The position numbers were made by a program, and so were the translations under genes. A stretch of 28,636 bases of DNA, taken from the NCBI GenBank assembly GCA_963645405.1, contig CAVISR010000029.1, positions 1 to 28,636 of the forward strand. Direction: 5' to 3'. How positions within the stretch are numbered: position 1 is the stretch's first letter; each line of letters starts with the position of its first letter. A model generated the notes under the pieces. That model was not told the DNA's origin and did not search any database. It was given only the letters and a program-made list of their open reading frames with translations. Positions 8,384-17,194 of this stretch are shown here, piece by piece. Source of the DNA: Colivivens sp963645405. GTDB lineage: Bacteria; Bacteroidota; Bacteroidia; Bacteroidales; Bacteroidaceae.

Positions 8384-8976
8384 TGCGTTTTGTCCGTAGA
8401 TATGGTTTCGGAATTCAGTCGCCGTGGGCTTATTCGTTCGTGAAGGATGTGCTCTACGAGAAACTTCGTTACTATGCCTACGATGATTTGCTTCTGCGGT
8501 TTCCCGGCAGGAAGGGCAATACCATAAAGCGTGATGAACAGCTGTTCCGTCTTGTGAACTTTTTCAAGCCCGAGGAAATCATTGTTCTTGGCGGCTGTTG
8601 TCCTTGCTCAATGGCATATATGCAGGCTGCGAACAAGTCGGCAAGAGTGATTGATTCTGACATCGCACATTTGTCTGACATCACACGTTTGTCTGACAGT
8701 CAGTTGTCCTCTGCCACGTTCATACATATAGAATCTGCCACGTTTATATATATAGAAAAGGAGTTGCATACTTCAGACATAGATGCCATCATTGCATTGA
8801 AGAACACTGGTCAGAACTATCTTTGGACACTTGTGGTGGACGGGATAAACAAGGAGAATAAACTTCTGTGGCAACACCTTAAAGCCACTTCTTTCCATGC
8901 CGTTCTTTTCGACATGAAATACCGTGGCGTTGCATTCTTCGACAGTCATAGGATAGGGCAGTGCTATCGTATATAG
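8383..8976 (+). CDS. Degenerate SAM-methyltransferase-like protein next to ribF
   Basis: The 197-aa protein starts at the ATG overlapping the ribF stop. The N-terminus, GFGIQSPWAYSFVKDVLYEK followed by YYAYDDL, is characteristic of a Bacteroidetes class-I SAM-methyltransferase-like family. The C-terminus VLFDMKYRGVAFFDSHRIGQCYRI also fits. The expected glycine-rich SAM motif after the fourth segment appears only as IIVLGGCCPCSMAYMQAA, without the usual acidic start. The following SAM-contact region is replaced by two in-frame tandem repeats (8656-8757). The protein is shorter than typical members (about 230-250 aa as I recall). Loss of catalytic activity is inferred. Its role is unknown, though co-translation with ribF suggests it is still expressed. 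Confidence 0.65.
   Translation: MRFVRRYGFGIQSPWAYSFVKDVLYEKLRYYAYDDLLLRFPGRKGNTIKRDEQLFRLVNFFKPEEIIVLGGCCPCSMAYMQAANKSARVIDSDIAHLSDITRLSDSQLSSATFIHIESATFIYIEKELHTSDIDAIIALKNTGQNYLWTLVVDGINKENKLLWQHLKATSFHAVLFDMKYRGVAFFDSHRIGQCYRI
8656..8757 (+). repeat. In-frame tandem repeats inside the 197-aa gene
   Basis: An 18-nt unit (TCTGACATCRCACRTTTG) occurs at 8656 and 8674, with a partial third copy at 8692. A 24-nt unit beginning TCTGCCACGTT occurs at 8710 and 8734, with three differences or so. Both unit lengths are multiples of three, giving the peptides HLSDI/RLSDS and SATFIHIE/SATFIYIE. Confidence 0.85.
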
Positions 8977-9097
8977 GCGTGGAAGACCGCGGGCAGGATT
9001 AGGAATCAGCGCTCTCTGAAAGCACCGGCGATGGCACTCGAGCCTTGGCTCGCTGTGACAGGAGTGGAGTTTCCGTGAAACTTTACCTCTATGCGCT
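8977..9097. other. Convergent intergenic region with inverted repeats
   Basis: This is the gap between two gene ends facing each other. It holds a perfect hairpin CGAGCC-TT-GGCTCG (9039-9052) without a T-run. AGTGGAGTTTC (9063-9073) pairs with GAAACTCCACT (9118-9128), the latter inside the 3' end of the GH2 gene. Either could end transcription, but no classical T-tract terminator is visible. Confidence 0.45.
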
Positions 9098-12067
9098 TTA
9101 TTTTCCTACCTTATATAGAAACTCCACTTCTACGATTCTTAGCGGTTGGATTTTGCCTTTCGTGCGTGTAGTGGCATCGAGCTCATTGGCTTTGCCGCCT
9201 GCTACTTCGGTGATGTTGCTGAAGCGTGAGGCTTCGGCATCCTTGAAGTTGGTTGCCTTTGTCGTGGCTTTCGACTTGTCGATGGCGCGTATGGTGTAGG
9301 TCTTTGACTTGACCGGTTCTGCAATCTCAAGATGCACGTAGCCAAGGCTGGTAGGGGTGATTCCGCTCCACAGAATCTTTCCGTCTGCCTCAACTTCGAG
9401 GGCATAGTTGGTGGAGCGCCAACCGGACAGCTTGATGCAGATGTCGTCCACTGTCACAGGCTCTTTCAGCGTGTAGGTGACGGAGTTGCCGCCTTTCCAC
9501 TCCGACAGTTCGTTGTCATCAAAACTGTTCTTCAGATTCTCTGCGTTTGTTTCAGAGGAAGCGGAAACAATCTCTGCACCGACACGTGTCTGCTTGTAGG
9601 TTGGAATCATTGGTTCTGCTGCTCTATAGACTGGGGGATATGCAGTTTCAGCAGATGCATTGGAGTCTATGGTCTGAAGTTCTATGGTCTGCGGCTTCAG
9701 TCCTTCTGCTTCGGCATGCAAAGTCACTTTGCCGCTGGTGGTCGTACTGCGAAGCATTACTCGGTTTACACCACATTCCACTGGCAGATTCTTCGACAGT
9801 ATGTAGTTGTCGGGACCTTGGGCAATACCTCCGCGCCATTCTGCCGGACCGTCGACAGAGAAGTGGACCATGCGGTTGTCGAGCGGACAGCGGTTGCCCT
9901 CTGCGTCCACCACTTCAAATTCCACGAGTATAAGGTCGGCACCATCTGCCTGCCAACCTTTTGGGTTCTCAATCTTTGTCAGTCGGAGAGCGGCTGGTTT
10001 GCCTGCTGTCTTTATGCTGTAACGGGACAGCTCCTTCCCGTTCTCATCGTAACCTACGGCAAGGAGTGTGCCTTTCTCCCATACCACATCATCCCAAGTA
10101 TAGAGGAAATGATAGTCCTGGTGACCTTTGCCCAAGCTCTTGCCATTGAGGAACAATTCTACTGATGGGGTATTGGAAACCACATAAACTGGTTTGCTGA
10201 AGGGCTTTTGCAATGAGTCGGTACGATGTCCGTCTTCATAGTTCCAGTGTCCAACGATATAAGTCCGGCTTGCATCGGTGTCAACCCAACCATGCCACAT
10301 CACCTGGTGGGCATAGAATGCATCTTTGGGAATGCGCATGGCATCGGTCACACCACTGCGACGATAGTTCTCTGCACCGCGATAATGGGTGTTGGTGTCG
10401 CTGAAGACAATCTTCACTCCACCACCGCTGGACCGGGTACCAGTACCTGGACGCTCACGCCAGTAATCGTACCATCGCCTTACCAGTTCCACCACGAATT
10501 CATCCTGGTTGTGGTTGTAAGCCTCTGCAGGTTTGTTCTTGTGGAGAGGACCATCGCCTTCCTTATGGTATGGATAGCTGTAGCTGTCCCAATATTTGCG
10601 CAATGCCTCGTCGCGGCAATATTCCATGGCAAACATCGGGTGTTTCTTGCTCTTGTTGATGTAGAGCATCTCGCCGCCGTATTCAGCCTCGTCGATGTCC
10701 AGCATCTCACGGCTTCCCGTTGCTCTGCCTCCGTAAGGGTCGTACTTGTCGCGTATTGCTTTCAGCTCGAGCATATGTTCACGGCTTATCGATTCGTTGC
10801 CGCCTTCATAGAAGATGATGCTTGGGTTGTTGCGGTTGTAGATGATTGCATCGCGCATCACCTCCGTGCGCTGACGCCAGCGTTCGCCTTCCACATCTTT
10901 CTCGCTGTCGCCTGCCGGCATTGCCTGCATCAGTCCCACTCTGTCGCATGATTCGATGTCCTGCTTCCATGGAGTGATGTGCATCCAGCGTACGGTATTT
11001 GCCCCGCTTTCCACCATCAGTCCGTTGGAATAGTCGCTCAACCATGCAGGTACGCTCAAACCCACGGCTGGCCATTCGTTGCTCGTGCGCTGTGCATAGC
11101 CTTTCACCTGTATCACCTGTCCGTTCAGACGAATCATTCCGTCGCCGAACTCCGTAGTGCGGAAGCCGGTGCGTGTAATCACTTCATCAAACACCTGACC
11201 TTTCTCATCCTTCAGACTTGTCTTGATGTCATAGAGATTTCCTCTGCCGACAGACCACCATTTGATGCCGGTGGCAGAGAACTGGGTCTTCAGTATGCGG
11301 GTTTCGCCCGGTTGGAGAGTGACCTCGGGATTGTTGCCGATAATCTTCATGTCCTTCATCGCCGGAGCATCAACTGCCAGACTGAATGTGCGTGGCTTGT
11401 TGCTTTCATTCCGCACCTCCGTCTCCACACCGATGGTTGCTGTATGGGCATTGATGTCAGCTTCCTTGAGGTAAACATAAGTACCGGTGGTCTGCAGGTT
11501 GGAATAGAGCGGGAGAGTTTGATAGACTTCGTCGGTCACATAAAGCCATACGTTCTTCGGTATTCCGCCATAATTGGCGTTGAAGTTCTTGTCGTTCCAC
11601 TGGTAAACGCTGTTGCTCGACTTCTCGTGATAGGTCCAACTGTTGTCGGTCCTCACTTCCAGCAGGTTCTTTCCTTTTTCAATATAAGGAGTGAGGTCGA
11701 GTCCGAAAGCCATGACTCCATTCTCGCTCATGCCGACGAACTGCCCGTTGAGATAGACTTCTCCTGCCTGACGCACACCTTCAAATTCGATGAACACTTT
11801 CTTGTTCTTTATGTTGCCAAGCTTGAACTCCTTGCGGTAGCACACCACAGAGTCGGGCAGTTGGTCAATCGCAACCTTAAACGCATAGTCCTCGTTCCAT
11901 GCACGGGGCAGAGTGACTGTCTCTTTGTTGTCGCCTATTGTCCAGGAAGCGTTGAAGTTCATCTTCCGCTGTGCCTGCATATCTGAAACTGCAAAGGCAG
12001 TGATAAGCGCCGTGCAAAGCGCTACCACTGTTCTCGTCGTTGATTGTCCTTTTCGCATGTCAATCAT
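9098..12067 (-). CDS. GH2-family glycoside hydrolase with C-terminal F5/8-like domain
   Basis: The protein is 989 aa. The ATG at 12067 overlaps the upstream TGA as ATGA. An ATG at 12058 (MRKGQSTTRT) gives a cleaner signal peptide ending SDMQAQ. The N-terminal jelly-roll sugar-binding domain (about 40-180) has YRKEFKL, GVRQAGEVYLNGQFVG and FGLDLTPYI. An Ig-like domain follows, then the TIM barrel with the GH2 signature NNPSIIFYEGGNE, whose Glu425 is the likely acid/base. The nucleophile is less clear; Glu482 in FAMEYCRDE is the best candidate. A discoidin-like module lies near 850-960. GH2 enzymes are exo-acting beta-glycosidases. Coupling to a rhamnogalacturonan lyase suggests beta-galactosidase or similar action on rhamnogalacturonan-I side chains (inferred). 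No T9SS tail is seen, so a periplasmic location is likely. Confidence 0.82.
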   Translation of the reverse strand: MIDMRKGQSTTRTVVALCTALITAFAVSDMQAQRKMNFNASWTIGDNKETVTLPRAWNEDYAFKVAIDQLPDSVVCYRKEFKLGNIKNKKVFIEFEGVRQAGEVYLNGQFVGMSENGVMAFGLDLTPYIEKGKNLLEVRTDNSWTYHEKSSNSVYQWNDKNFNANYGGIPKNVWLYVTDEVYQTLPLYSNLQTTGTYVYLKEADINAHTATIGVETEVRNESNKPRTFSLAVDAPAMKDMKIIGNNPEVTLQPGETRILKTQFSATGIKWWSVGRGNLYDIKTSLKDEKGQVFDEVITRTGFRTTEFGDGMIRLNGQVIQVKGYAQRTSNEWPAVGLSVPAWLSDYSNGLMVESGANTVRWMHITPWKQDIESCDRVGLMQAMPAGDSEKDVEGERWRQRTEVMRDAIIYNRNNPSIIFYEGGNESISREHMLELKAIRDKYDPYGGRATGSREMLDIDEAEYGGEMLYINKSKKHPMFAMEYCRDEALRKYWDSYSYPYHKEGDGPLHKNKPAEAYNHNQDEFVVELVRRWYDYWRERPGTGTRSSGGGVKIVFSDTNTHYRGAENYRRSGVTDAMRIPKDAFYAHQVMWHGWVDTDASRTYIVGHWNYEDGHRTDSLQKPFSKPVYVVSNTPSVELFLNGKSLGKGHQDYHFLYTWDDVVWEKGTLLAVGYDENGKELSRYSIKTAGKPAALRLTKIENPKGWQADGADLILVEFEVVDAEGNRCPLDNRMVHFSVDGPAEWRGGIAQGPDNYILSKNLPVECGVNRVMLRSTTTSGKVTLHAEAEGLKPQTIELQTIDSNASAETAYPPVYRAAEPMIPTYKQTRVGAEIVSASSETNAENLKNSFDDNELSEWKGGNSVTYTLKEPVTVDDICIKLSGWRSTNYALEVEADGKILWSGITPTSLGYVHLEIAEPVKSKTYTIRAIDKSKATTKATNFKDAEASRFSNITEVAGGKANELDATTRTKGKIQPLRIVEVEFLYKVGK

Positions 12068-15000
12068 CTGATAAATACTTTCTTGCCATTAACTATGTAA
12101 AGTCCGCTGACAGGATTCTCCACCTTGCGTCCCTGCAGGTCGTAAACCTCACTGTCGCCAAGTTCATCGGGATTGATGGATTCGATGGCTGACGGGTCTG
12201 CCACTACTTTAAGAATTCCTGCTGAGGCCAACTGGCTGTAGTCCCACACATATCCGTCTGCCGGTATAGCCGGTTCAAAGGTTGGAGTTCCGGTGAGAGT
12301 AATCTTTCCATCGCCAGTGAATACCTGGTATTCGGCATCAGGAATCCATTCGCCGCTCAGTCGCTCCATCACAAATACCGGGTTGTTCAATGTGATGTTG
12401 CCAGTCACCTTGAAGTTGTCAACCTTTGTATTTGTACTGCGTCCGCGTACTCTGATGCGTCCGTTCTTGTTTACCTTCAGTGTTCCGGTGATTGTGATGT
12501 CGCCAGTGAGCAATGTGCTCTTGCTCGCATGGAGCGAGCCTCCGGCATTTACCACTACCGATGCCGTCTGACCTGCTCCCATGAGGATTCCGCCGTCGTT
12601 CACGGTGATTGTCTGTGTGGTGACTGGCGAAGCTGTGTTTTCTACGTCCAATGTGCCTGCATACACGTTTATCGGAGCAGAACTTGAACCAGTGAGAGTC
12701 AGTTTTCCGTCACCATATTTATTTACTGTAGTACCATCGGTGAATGCTCCGGCAAATGAGCAGTCGGTATCGAGGAAACCGATGTTCCATGTTCCCGATG
12801 CAATCTGTGCTCCGGTATTCGTTCCGTTGAGAGCTCCAATCTTGTGCGTGCCGCTGTTGTTGTACACGTAATTGTCTGCATCGAGTTGCAGAGTTCCGTT
12901 CGACAGGTCGAGGGCTGTTGCCAAGCGCACTTGTCCGCTGGTCATCTCGATTGTTCCGTTGAAGTTTGATGCGTTGGGTCCGAAGTCACCGCGTACATAC
13001 GGGAAGTTGACTTTCAGTGTACCTTTACCGGTCAAAGTTGGTTTCACGCTGCATCGCTTGCCGCCATTGAGCGTTACTGCCACTCCTTCAGCAATATCCA
13101 GTTTGTTGGTGAATGAAGGCACTGCACCTGTCGAATTGTTGTTGAATATGGTGATGGTGGAATTCTTGATTGCAGAAATCTTGGAAGTTGCAGCACCGAA
13201 TGTGGTGTTCCATGCACCCATTGCGATGGTTCCGCCGTCAAGCACTGTTCCGCCGCTGTAGGAGTTTGTTCCTGCATAGGTGTAGTTGAGTTGTCCGTTG
13301 CCGGTCTTCACGAGTGTTCCCTTGCCTGTTATCTGTCCCTTGAATGCGCTTGTTCCGCTCGGAATGTTTATTGTAGCCGAATCGGTGATGGTGAGGTTTC
13401 TGTCGGTAGAAGTACTTGCATTGTCGATTATCAGTGTTGCCTTGCCCATCTTCCAGCTTGATGCAGCACCGATGGAGCTGGCATTGCCTCCGTCTGCAAG
13501 GTCTTTCACAACCACTGTTCCCGAGTTGATGACGGTAGTTCCGGTGTAGTCGCTGTGTACTGCGCTGAGTTCCACTCTGCCTTGTCCGTTGACCACGAGA
13601 TTGCCTGTTCCCGAGATCCCTCCGTCTCCGGTGATGCGATAGGTCTTGCTGTCGTTTGTGAATGTGATTCCGCCCACTGGCATCAGCTCGCTTACTGTGA
13701 CGTCGGTTCTTTCTGCGTCATCGCCGAAGACGAGTTTGTCCTGGGCAACAAACTCTGTGGCATCTGCACCGATGGCGAAGTTGCTGGTCTGATAATCCCA
13801 TGCTGCGCTTTCCTTTCCAGTCCATACCACATTGTCGCTTGCCTCGCGCTGTTCGTTGATTACTAGCCAAATTGCCTTGTTCTCGTCCACGATGCTGTAT
13901 GAAAGTCCGGTGAGTCCGCGTACTGAGAAGCGGTTCACTCCGCCAATCAGTTCGCCTGTGTATTCTATCAGTTTGTATTTGCCTGCAGCAGGATTGCTGT
14001 ATGCGATGGTGAATATCGGACTTCCGCCGCTCACATTGAGGTTTCCGTCTACATGCAAGAGGTCGGCAGCGTCGGTTATTTCGATGAATACTCTTGACTT
14101 CATCGCCAGTCCTTTCTTGAAGGTCATCGTTCCGTGTGGCATAAGTCGGCAACCTTCGTAGTTGAGTGCGCCTTCAAAGACCACAGTGTCCTGCAGTGTG
14201 GGCGAGCCGCTCAATGTGCCTTTCGCACGGAGTTGGATTGGACTGCTTATCACGTTGTCCGATTCCAGTTCACCTTCTGATATATATAGAGTGCCGGAGG
14301 TTGTGACTGGCACGTTCATTGTCACCTTTCCGTTCTGGCTTTTCCATATTTCACCGTCGCCTGAGAATTGTCCTGCGCCTGAGAATGCAATCGTCTGTCC
14401 CTTCACTGGCATCATGTAGACCTTGGATGGTTTCATGTTGGCTGAGACTGTGATGCTTGATGCGGTGTTCAAGTCGTACAGAATTGACTTTCCGTCCTGG
14501 TAAGCAGCAGTTGTAGCACGGTCGAAGCCGATGTAGGAATCAGTGCTCTTTGCCACGAGGTCGGTCTCCATCATCGGTGGAAGTGGTGGGCGCGGCATGT
14601 CGTAGCCAAGATAGAATCCGGGGTTTGGAGTCTGGTAATAGCCTTTCGTTGTGCAGTCGCCTCTGTAGTGAGGGTCTTGCAGCAGGCAGTAGATATTGTC
14701 GACAGTGGTGGCATAATCGGTAGAGAATCCGGTGATACCGTCGCACACATCGCCGGTGTAGTGGCGAAGTACGATTTCTTCACGCCAGTCGCCGATGATG
14801 TCGCCCCAGAATGGAGCACGTGCTCCGTAGACGCTCCTCACTTGCCAGTCCGAGATTTTTGCTATCTCGAGAAGTCTACCTGTGCCATATTTTGCCACGT
14901 AAGCATTCTGTCCGTCGCCGTCGGTTGCTGCCATATATTCACGTCCGAGGTCTCCGTCCCACCACAGTGCTTCTGTGGGGAAATAGCCAGCCTTGCCTTC

Positions 15001-16449
15001 TATTGCATCTCCCCCGGCATCATAAATCTGATAACCGTTCATGGTGGAGAACATCTCCCAGCCCAGATGGTCGGGGTCGAGGTCGTAGCATTCGCCACGT
15101 CCGACATCGCCCACTCCTGAGAGATACCATTTCTTTATTGCCTCGCCGTTTTCTGCCTTGTAGAGAATCTGTCCGAGCATGTCGCCTGCGTTCTGCTGGA
15201 TGGCAAAAGTCTCAAGCCCCGGAATCTCGGGGTTGATGTCTGTTGTGCGGAAGCGGTCGCCATGCGAGATGCCTGCATTGAAGAGTACCTTGCCTGTGTG
15301 GTCCATGGTCCATCCGCCTTCAATCATCTCGTCGCAACCGTCCATGTCCACGTCTGCCACACGGATTTGATGGAACGAACCGTTGCCGCAAGGCTGGAGG
15401 AAGAGTTCCTTCAGTGCGCCTGCCTTGCCTGATGAGAAATCGTAGCCGAATCCTTCATCATAATAATAATGTGCACCTTCGGATGAACGTGTGTGCCACT
15501 CCATTGTGACTGCAGGATGGATTCCGTCGAGATAGGTGATGCAGAACTTGCCCACATGCTTGTTATATTCTTCTCCCCTGAGCGAAGCCTTGTTGGTGCG
15601 GTTGTATGCGCTGTTGTAGTGCATTTCCACACTTGCTTTCTCTGCACCAGTCAGTCCGTTGATTACGGTGAAGTAACGCGGTGGGTTCTTGGTGTTTTGT
15701 GATTCATAGTCGGTTATGCCGTCGCCGTCGGTGTCGCCAGTCGTGCTGTGGTTCACGTAAAGCCCCCATGTGCTGGCGTCCTTGTCCCAGAATCGTGTGC
15801 CGTCGCTCGACTGAATCATGACTTCACCGAAGCCGTCGCAGTCGAAGTCGTAAGCCACCACCTGGTCGTCCTGTCCGTTGCTGATTGACTCGTTGGGTCC
15901 GAGGTCCACGGTCCACAAGTATGTGCCGTCGCGCAGGTAAGCCTCAATCTTGTGAGTGCCAGTGCTGTTGGGGTTGCGGTCTACCACGTAGTCCATCTCG
16001 CCGTCGCCGTCAAGGTCGCATGGCCACACGTATTTGGTGCTGTAGTCGGCATTTGTCAGAGGTCCTCCGGTGAAGCGGATGTCGACAAAGACATTGCGCA
16101 GCGACTGGCTCTTGAAATAGAACGGGGTGGATAGGGCGCTCTCTGTGCCGTTGTTCACCACGCTCACTGCCACATAACTGCCATTGGGGACGGCAGAAGT
16201 AGTTGTACTGAAGTTCGAAACCTTCAGCGGAGACGAGTTTGCTCGGGTGTAGTTGCCGTCCTTCGATTTGCTTGTGTAGACATTATACGTCACGTTTTCA
16301 GGTTCTTGTGCCAGCTTTCGCCAACTCACCAGTACATTTGTTCCGTTCTGTACTGCCACGACTCCGCGTCCGAGAGTCTGTACCTTCCTTTGTGCGCATA
16401 TTGCAGTTGTCACGACAAGTAGCATGACAGCTAATGATAATCTTTTCAT
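12064..16449 (-). CDS. PL11 rhamnogalacturonan lyase with passenger-type repeats and T9SS tail
   Basis: The 1461-aa protein has a signal peptide at residues 1-19. Residues 20-640 match the PL11 rhamnogalacturonan endolyase family (YesW/YesX): RGVVAVQNGTNVLVSWR, Ca-binding DxDxDG stretches (DLDGDGEMD 145-153, DTDGDG near 239-244, DVDMDG 367-371), AFWGDIIGDWREEIVLR-type sequence, and MPRPPLPP at about 618-625, which normally ends the lyase. Typical enzymes stop there. Here about 800 residues follow, with beta-strand repeats like those of autotransporter passengers (about 943, 1043, 1140 and 1243; for example GKGTLVKTGNGQLNY and GTVLDGGTIAMG). The last 35 residues, EVYDLQGRKV...GLYIVNGKKVFIR, are a type A T9SS sorting signal, so a cell-surface or secreted enzyme is expected. 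It cleaves the RG-I backbone by beta-elimination. It is the first gene of the operon, overlapping the GH2 gene. Confidence 0.88.
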   Translation of the reverse strand: MKRLSLAVMLLVVTTAICAQRKVQTLGRGVVAVQNGTNVLVSWRKLAQEPENVTYNVYTSKSKDGNYTRANSSPLKVSNFSTTTSAVPNGSYVAVSVVNNGTESALSTPFYFKSQSLRNVFVDIRFTGGPLTNADYSTKYVWPCDLDGDGEMDYVVDRNPNSTGTHKIEAYLRDGTYLWTVDLGPNESISNGQDDQVVAYDFDCDGFGEVMIQSSDGTRFWDKDASTWGLYVNHSTTGDTDGDGITDYESQNTKNPPRYFTVINGLTGAEKASVEMHYNSAYNRTNKASLRGEEYNKHVGKFCITYLDGIHPAVTMEWHTRSSEGAHYYYDEGFGYDFSSGKAGALKELFLQPCGNGSFHQIRVADVDMDGCDEMIEGGWTMDHTGKVLFNAGISHGDRFRTTDINPEIPGLETFAIQQNAGDMLGQILYKAENGEAIKKWYLSGVGDVGRGECYDLDPDHLGWEMFSTMNGYQIYDAGGDAIEGKAGYFPTEALWWDGDLGREYMAATDGDGQNAYVAKYGTGRLLEIAKISDWQVRSVYGARAPFWGDIIGDWREEIVLRHYTGDVCDGITGFSTDYATTVDNIYCLLQDPHYRGDCTTKGYYQTPNPGFYLGYDMPRPPLPPMMETDLVAKSTDSYIGFDRATTAAYQDGKSILYDLNTASSITVSANMKPSKVYMMPVKGQTIAFSGAGQFSGDGEIWKSQNGKVTMNVPVTTSGTLYISEGELESDNVISSPIQLRAKGTLSGSPTLQDTVVFEGALNYEGCRLMPHGTMTFKKGLAMKSRVFIEITDAADLLHVDGNLNVSGGSPIFTIAYSNPAAGKYKLIEYTGELIGGVNRFSVRGLTGLSYSIVDENKAIWLVINEQREASDNVVWTGKESAAWDYQTSNFAIGADATEFVAQDKLVFGDDAERTDVTVSELMPVGGITFTNDSKTYRITGDGGISGTGNLVVNGQGRVELSAVHSDYTGTTVINSGTVVVKDLADGGNASSIGAASSWKMGKATLIIDNASTSTDRNLTITDSATINIPSGTSAFKGQITGKGTLVKTGNGQLNYTYAGTNSYSGGTVLDGGTIAMGAWNTTFGAATSKISAIKNSTITIFNNNSTGAVPSFTNKLDIAEGVAVTLNGGKRCSVKPTLTGKGTLKVNFPYVRGDFGPNASNFNGTIEMTSGQVRLATALDLSNGTLQLDADNYVYNNSGTHKIGALNGTNTGAQIASGTWNIGFLDTDCSFAGAFTDGTTVNKYGDGKLTLTGSSSAPINVYAGTLDVENTASPVTTQTITVNDGGILMGAGQTASVVVNAGGSLHASKSTLLTGDITITGTLKVNKNGRIRVRGRSTNTKVDNFKVTGNITLNNPVFVMERLSGEWIPDAEYQVFTGDGKITLTGTPTFEPAIPADGYVWDYSQLASAGILKVVADPSAIESINPDELGDSEVYDLQGRKVENPVSGLYIVNGKKVFIR

Positions 16450-16482
16450 TGTTAGTTATAGTAGTTCTATTAGTTCACGATG

Positions 16483-16490
16483 CAAAGTTA
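16483..16490 (-). promoter_or_regulatory. -7 box of the PL11-GH2 operon
   Basis: The minus strand reads TAACTTTG (TAnnTTTG), 34 nt upstream of the PL11 ATG at 16449. No convincing -33 TTTG is seen, which is common for activator-dependent polysaccharide operons. Confidence 0.6.
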
Positions 16491-16562
16491 GTCATTTTTC
16501 TTGACATCATGTGTAAATTCTGGTGATTAATTGATGATTAAATTTGGACGGCAGAAATAATT

Positions 16563-16673
16563 TTCTCTGACCAGGGAGCAAAATTCTTCTGACTGAAGGA
16601 CTCGAGTTCTCTGACCAGCGGACTGTAGTTCTCTGTCTGGAGGACTGTAGTTCTCTAACCAGGTGGACTGATA
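16563..16673. repeat. Five degenerate 21-23 nt tandem repeats upstream of the PL11 operon
   Basis: The units start at 16563, 16584, 16607, 16629 and 16651. Each begins TTCTCTGACCAG or a variant, and the last four end GGACTGTAG or similar. They are contiguous, with no spacers. They sit about 75-185 nt upstream of the PL11 -7 box, where an activator array could lie. Simple tandem duplication is equally possible. Confidence 0.8.
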
Positions 16674-16837
16674 TATATAAATAGAAGGAAGGAAGAGGTA
16701 TAGGGTACCATTTTTTTTAATTGTCTTTTGTCGTACTGTCGAAAGCCGTACTCCTTCTCTTTGATTTTCAACTACTAAGCAAATCTATGCCAGTTCTGGG
16801 TAGAGGCAACTGCTGTCGTTCGAGCGTCAGTTCGCTT

Positions 16838-16890
16838 ATATCGTCGTTCGACGTAAGTTCGCTATGTAGGAGCCAGCTTTTTCCGAAAGC
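16838..16890 (+). repeat. REP-like palindromic element upstream of the efflux operon
   Basis: ATATCGTCGTTCGA (16838-16851) and the core GGAG-CCA-GCTTT-TTCCG-AAAGC (16869-16890) match, in the same order, the reverse complement of 28162-28215. It lies in the 16450-17194 non-coding gap. The rest of this gap holds promoters, the 22-nt tandem repeats and no convincing gene. Confidence 0.8.
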
Positions 16891-17075
16891 ATAGGAACGC
16901 TGGAACGCTCTGGCTTCGGCGTCTGTGCTCTTGCTTTCTCCTACAAGGCAATGTACTTGCGACAACAGCAATGAGCAGTTGGCAAAAGTGGCTCAGAACC
17001 GTTTCGGAAAGTTTAAAAATACTTGTCATTGCGAATTTAGTTGGGACATAAACCAAATGTTTGGAATGAAATCCT

Positions 17076-17083
17076 TATCTTTG
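17076..17083 (+). promoter_or_regulatory. -7 box of the RND efflux operon
   Basis: TATCTTTG is an exact TAnnTTTG match, leaving a leader of about 100 nt before the ATG at 17195. A TTTG at 17060-17063 is too close to serve as a -33 element. The leader contains a 24-nt tandem duplication. Confidence 0.55.
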
Positions 17084-17097
17084 CAACCTATTCATAT

Positions 17098-17143
17098 AAA
17101 GAGTAAGTGCAGCAAAAGATTAAAGAGTAACTTCAGCAAATGA
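17098..17143 (+). repeat. Tandem duplication in the efflux leader
   Basis: AAAGAGTAAGTGCAGCAAAA (from 17098) is followed by AAAGAGTAACTTCAGCAAAT (from 17122), a near-identical direct repeat with a 24-nt period. Confidence 0.75.
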
Positions 17144-17194
17144 ATGGGGACGGTGACAGTCTCCGATGGTTCAACTCAAGAAAAAGGAACTAAA

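Noticed and set aside
10979..11986. 335-codon open frame antisense to the GH2 gene
   Set aside because: Lies wholly within a gene with intact GH2 motifs. Its Cys/His/Val-rich composition is that of a shadow frame. The same holds for 3666-4253, 18133-19023, 21761-22495 and 26136-26864.
16563..16673. Possible small CRISPR array
   Set aside because: The units are contiguous, degenerate and have no unique spacers; there are no cas genes.
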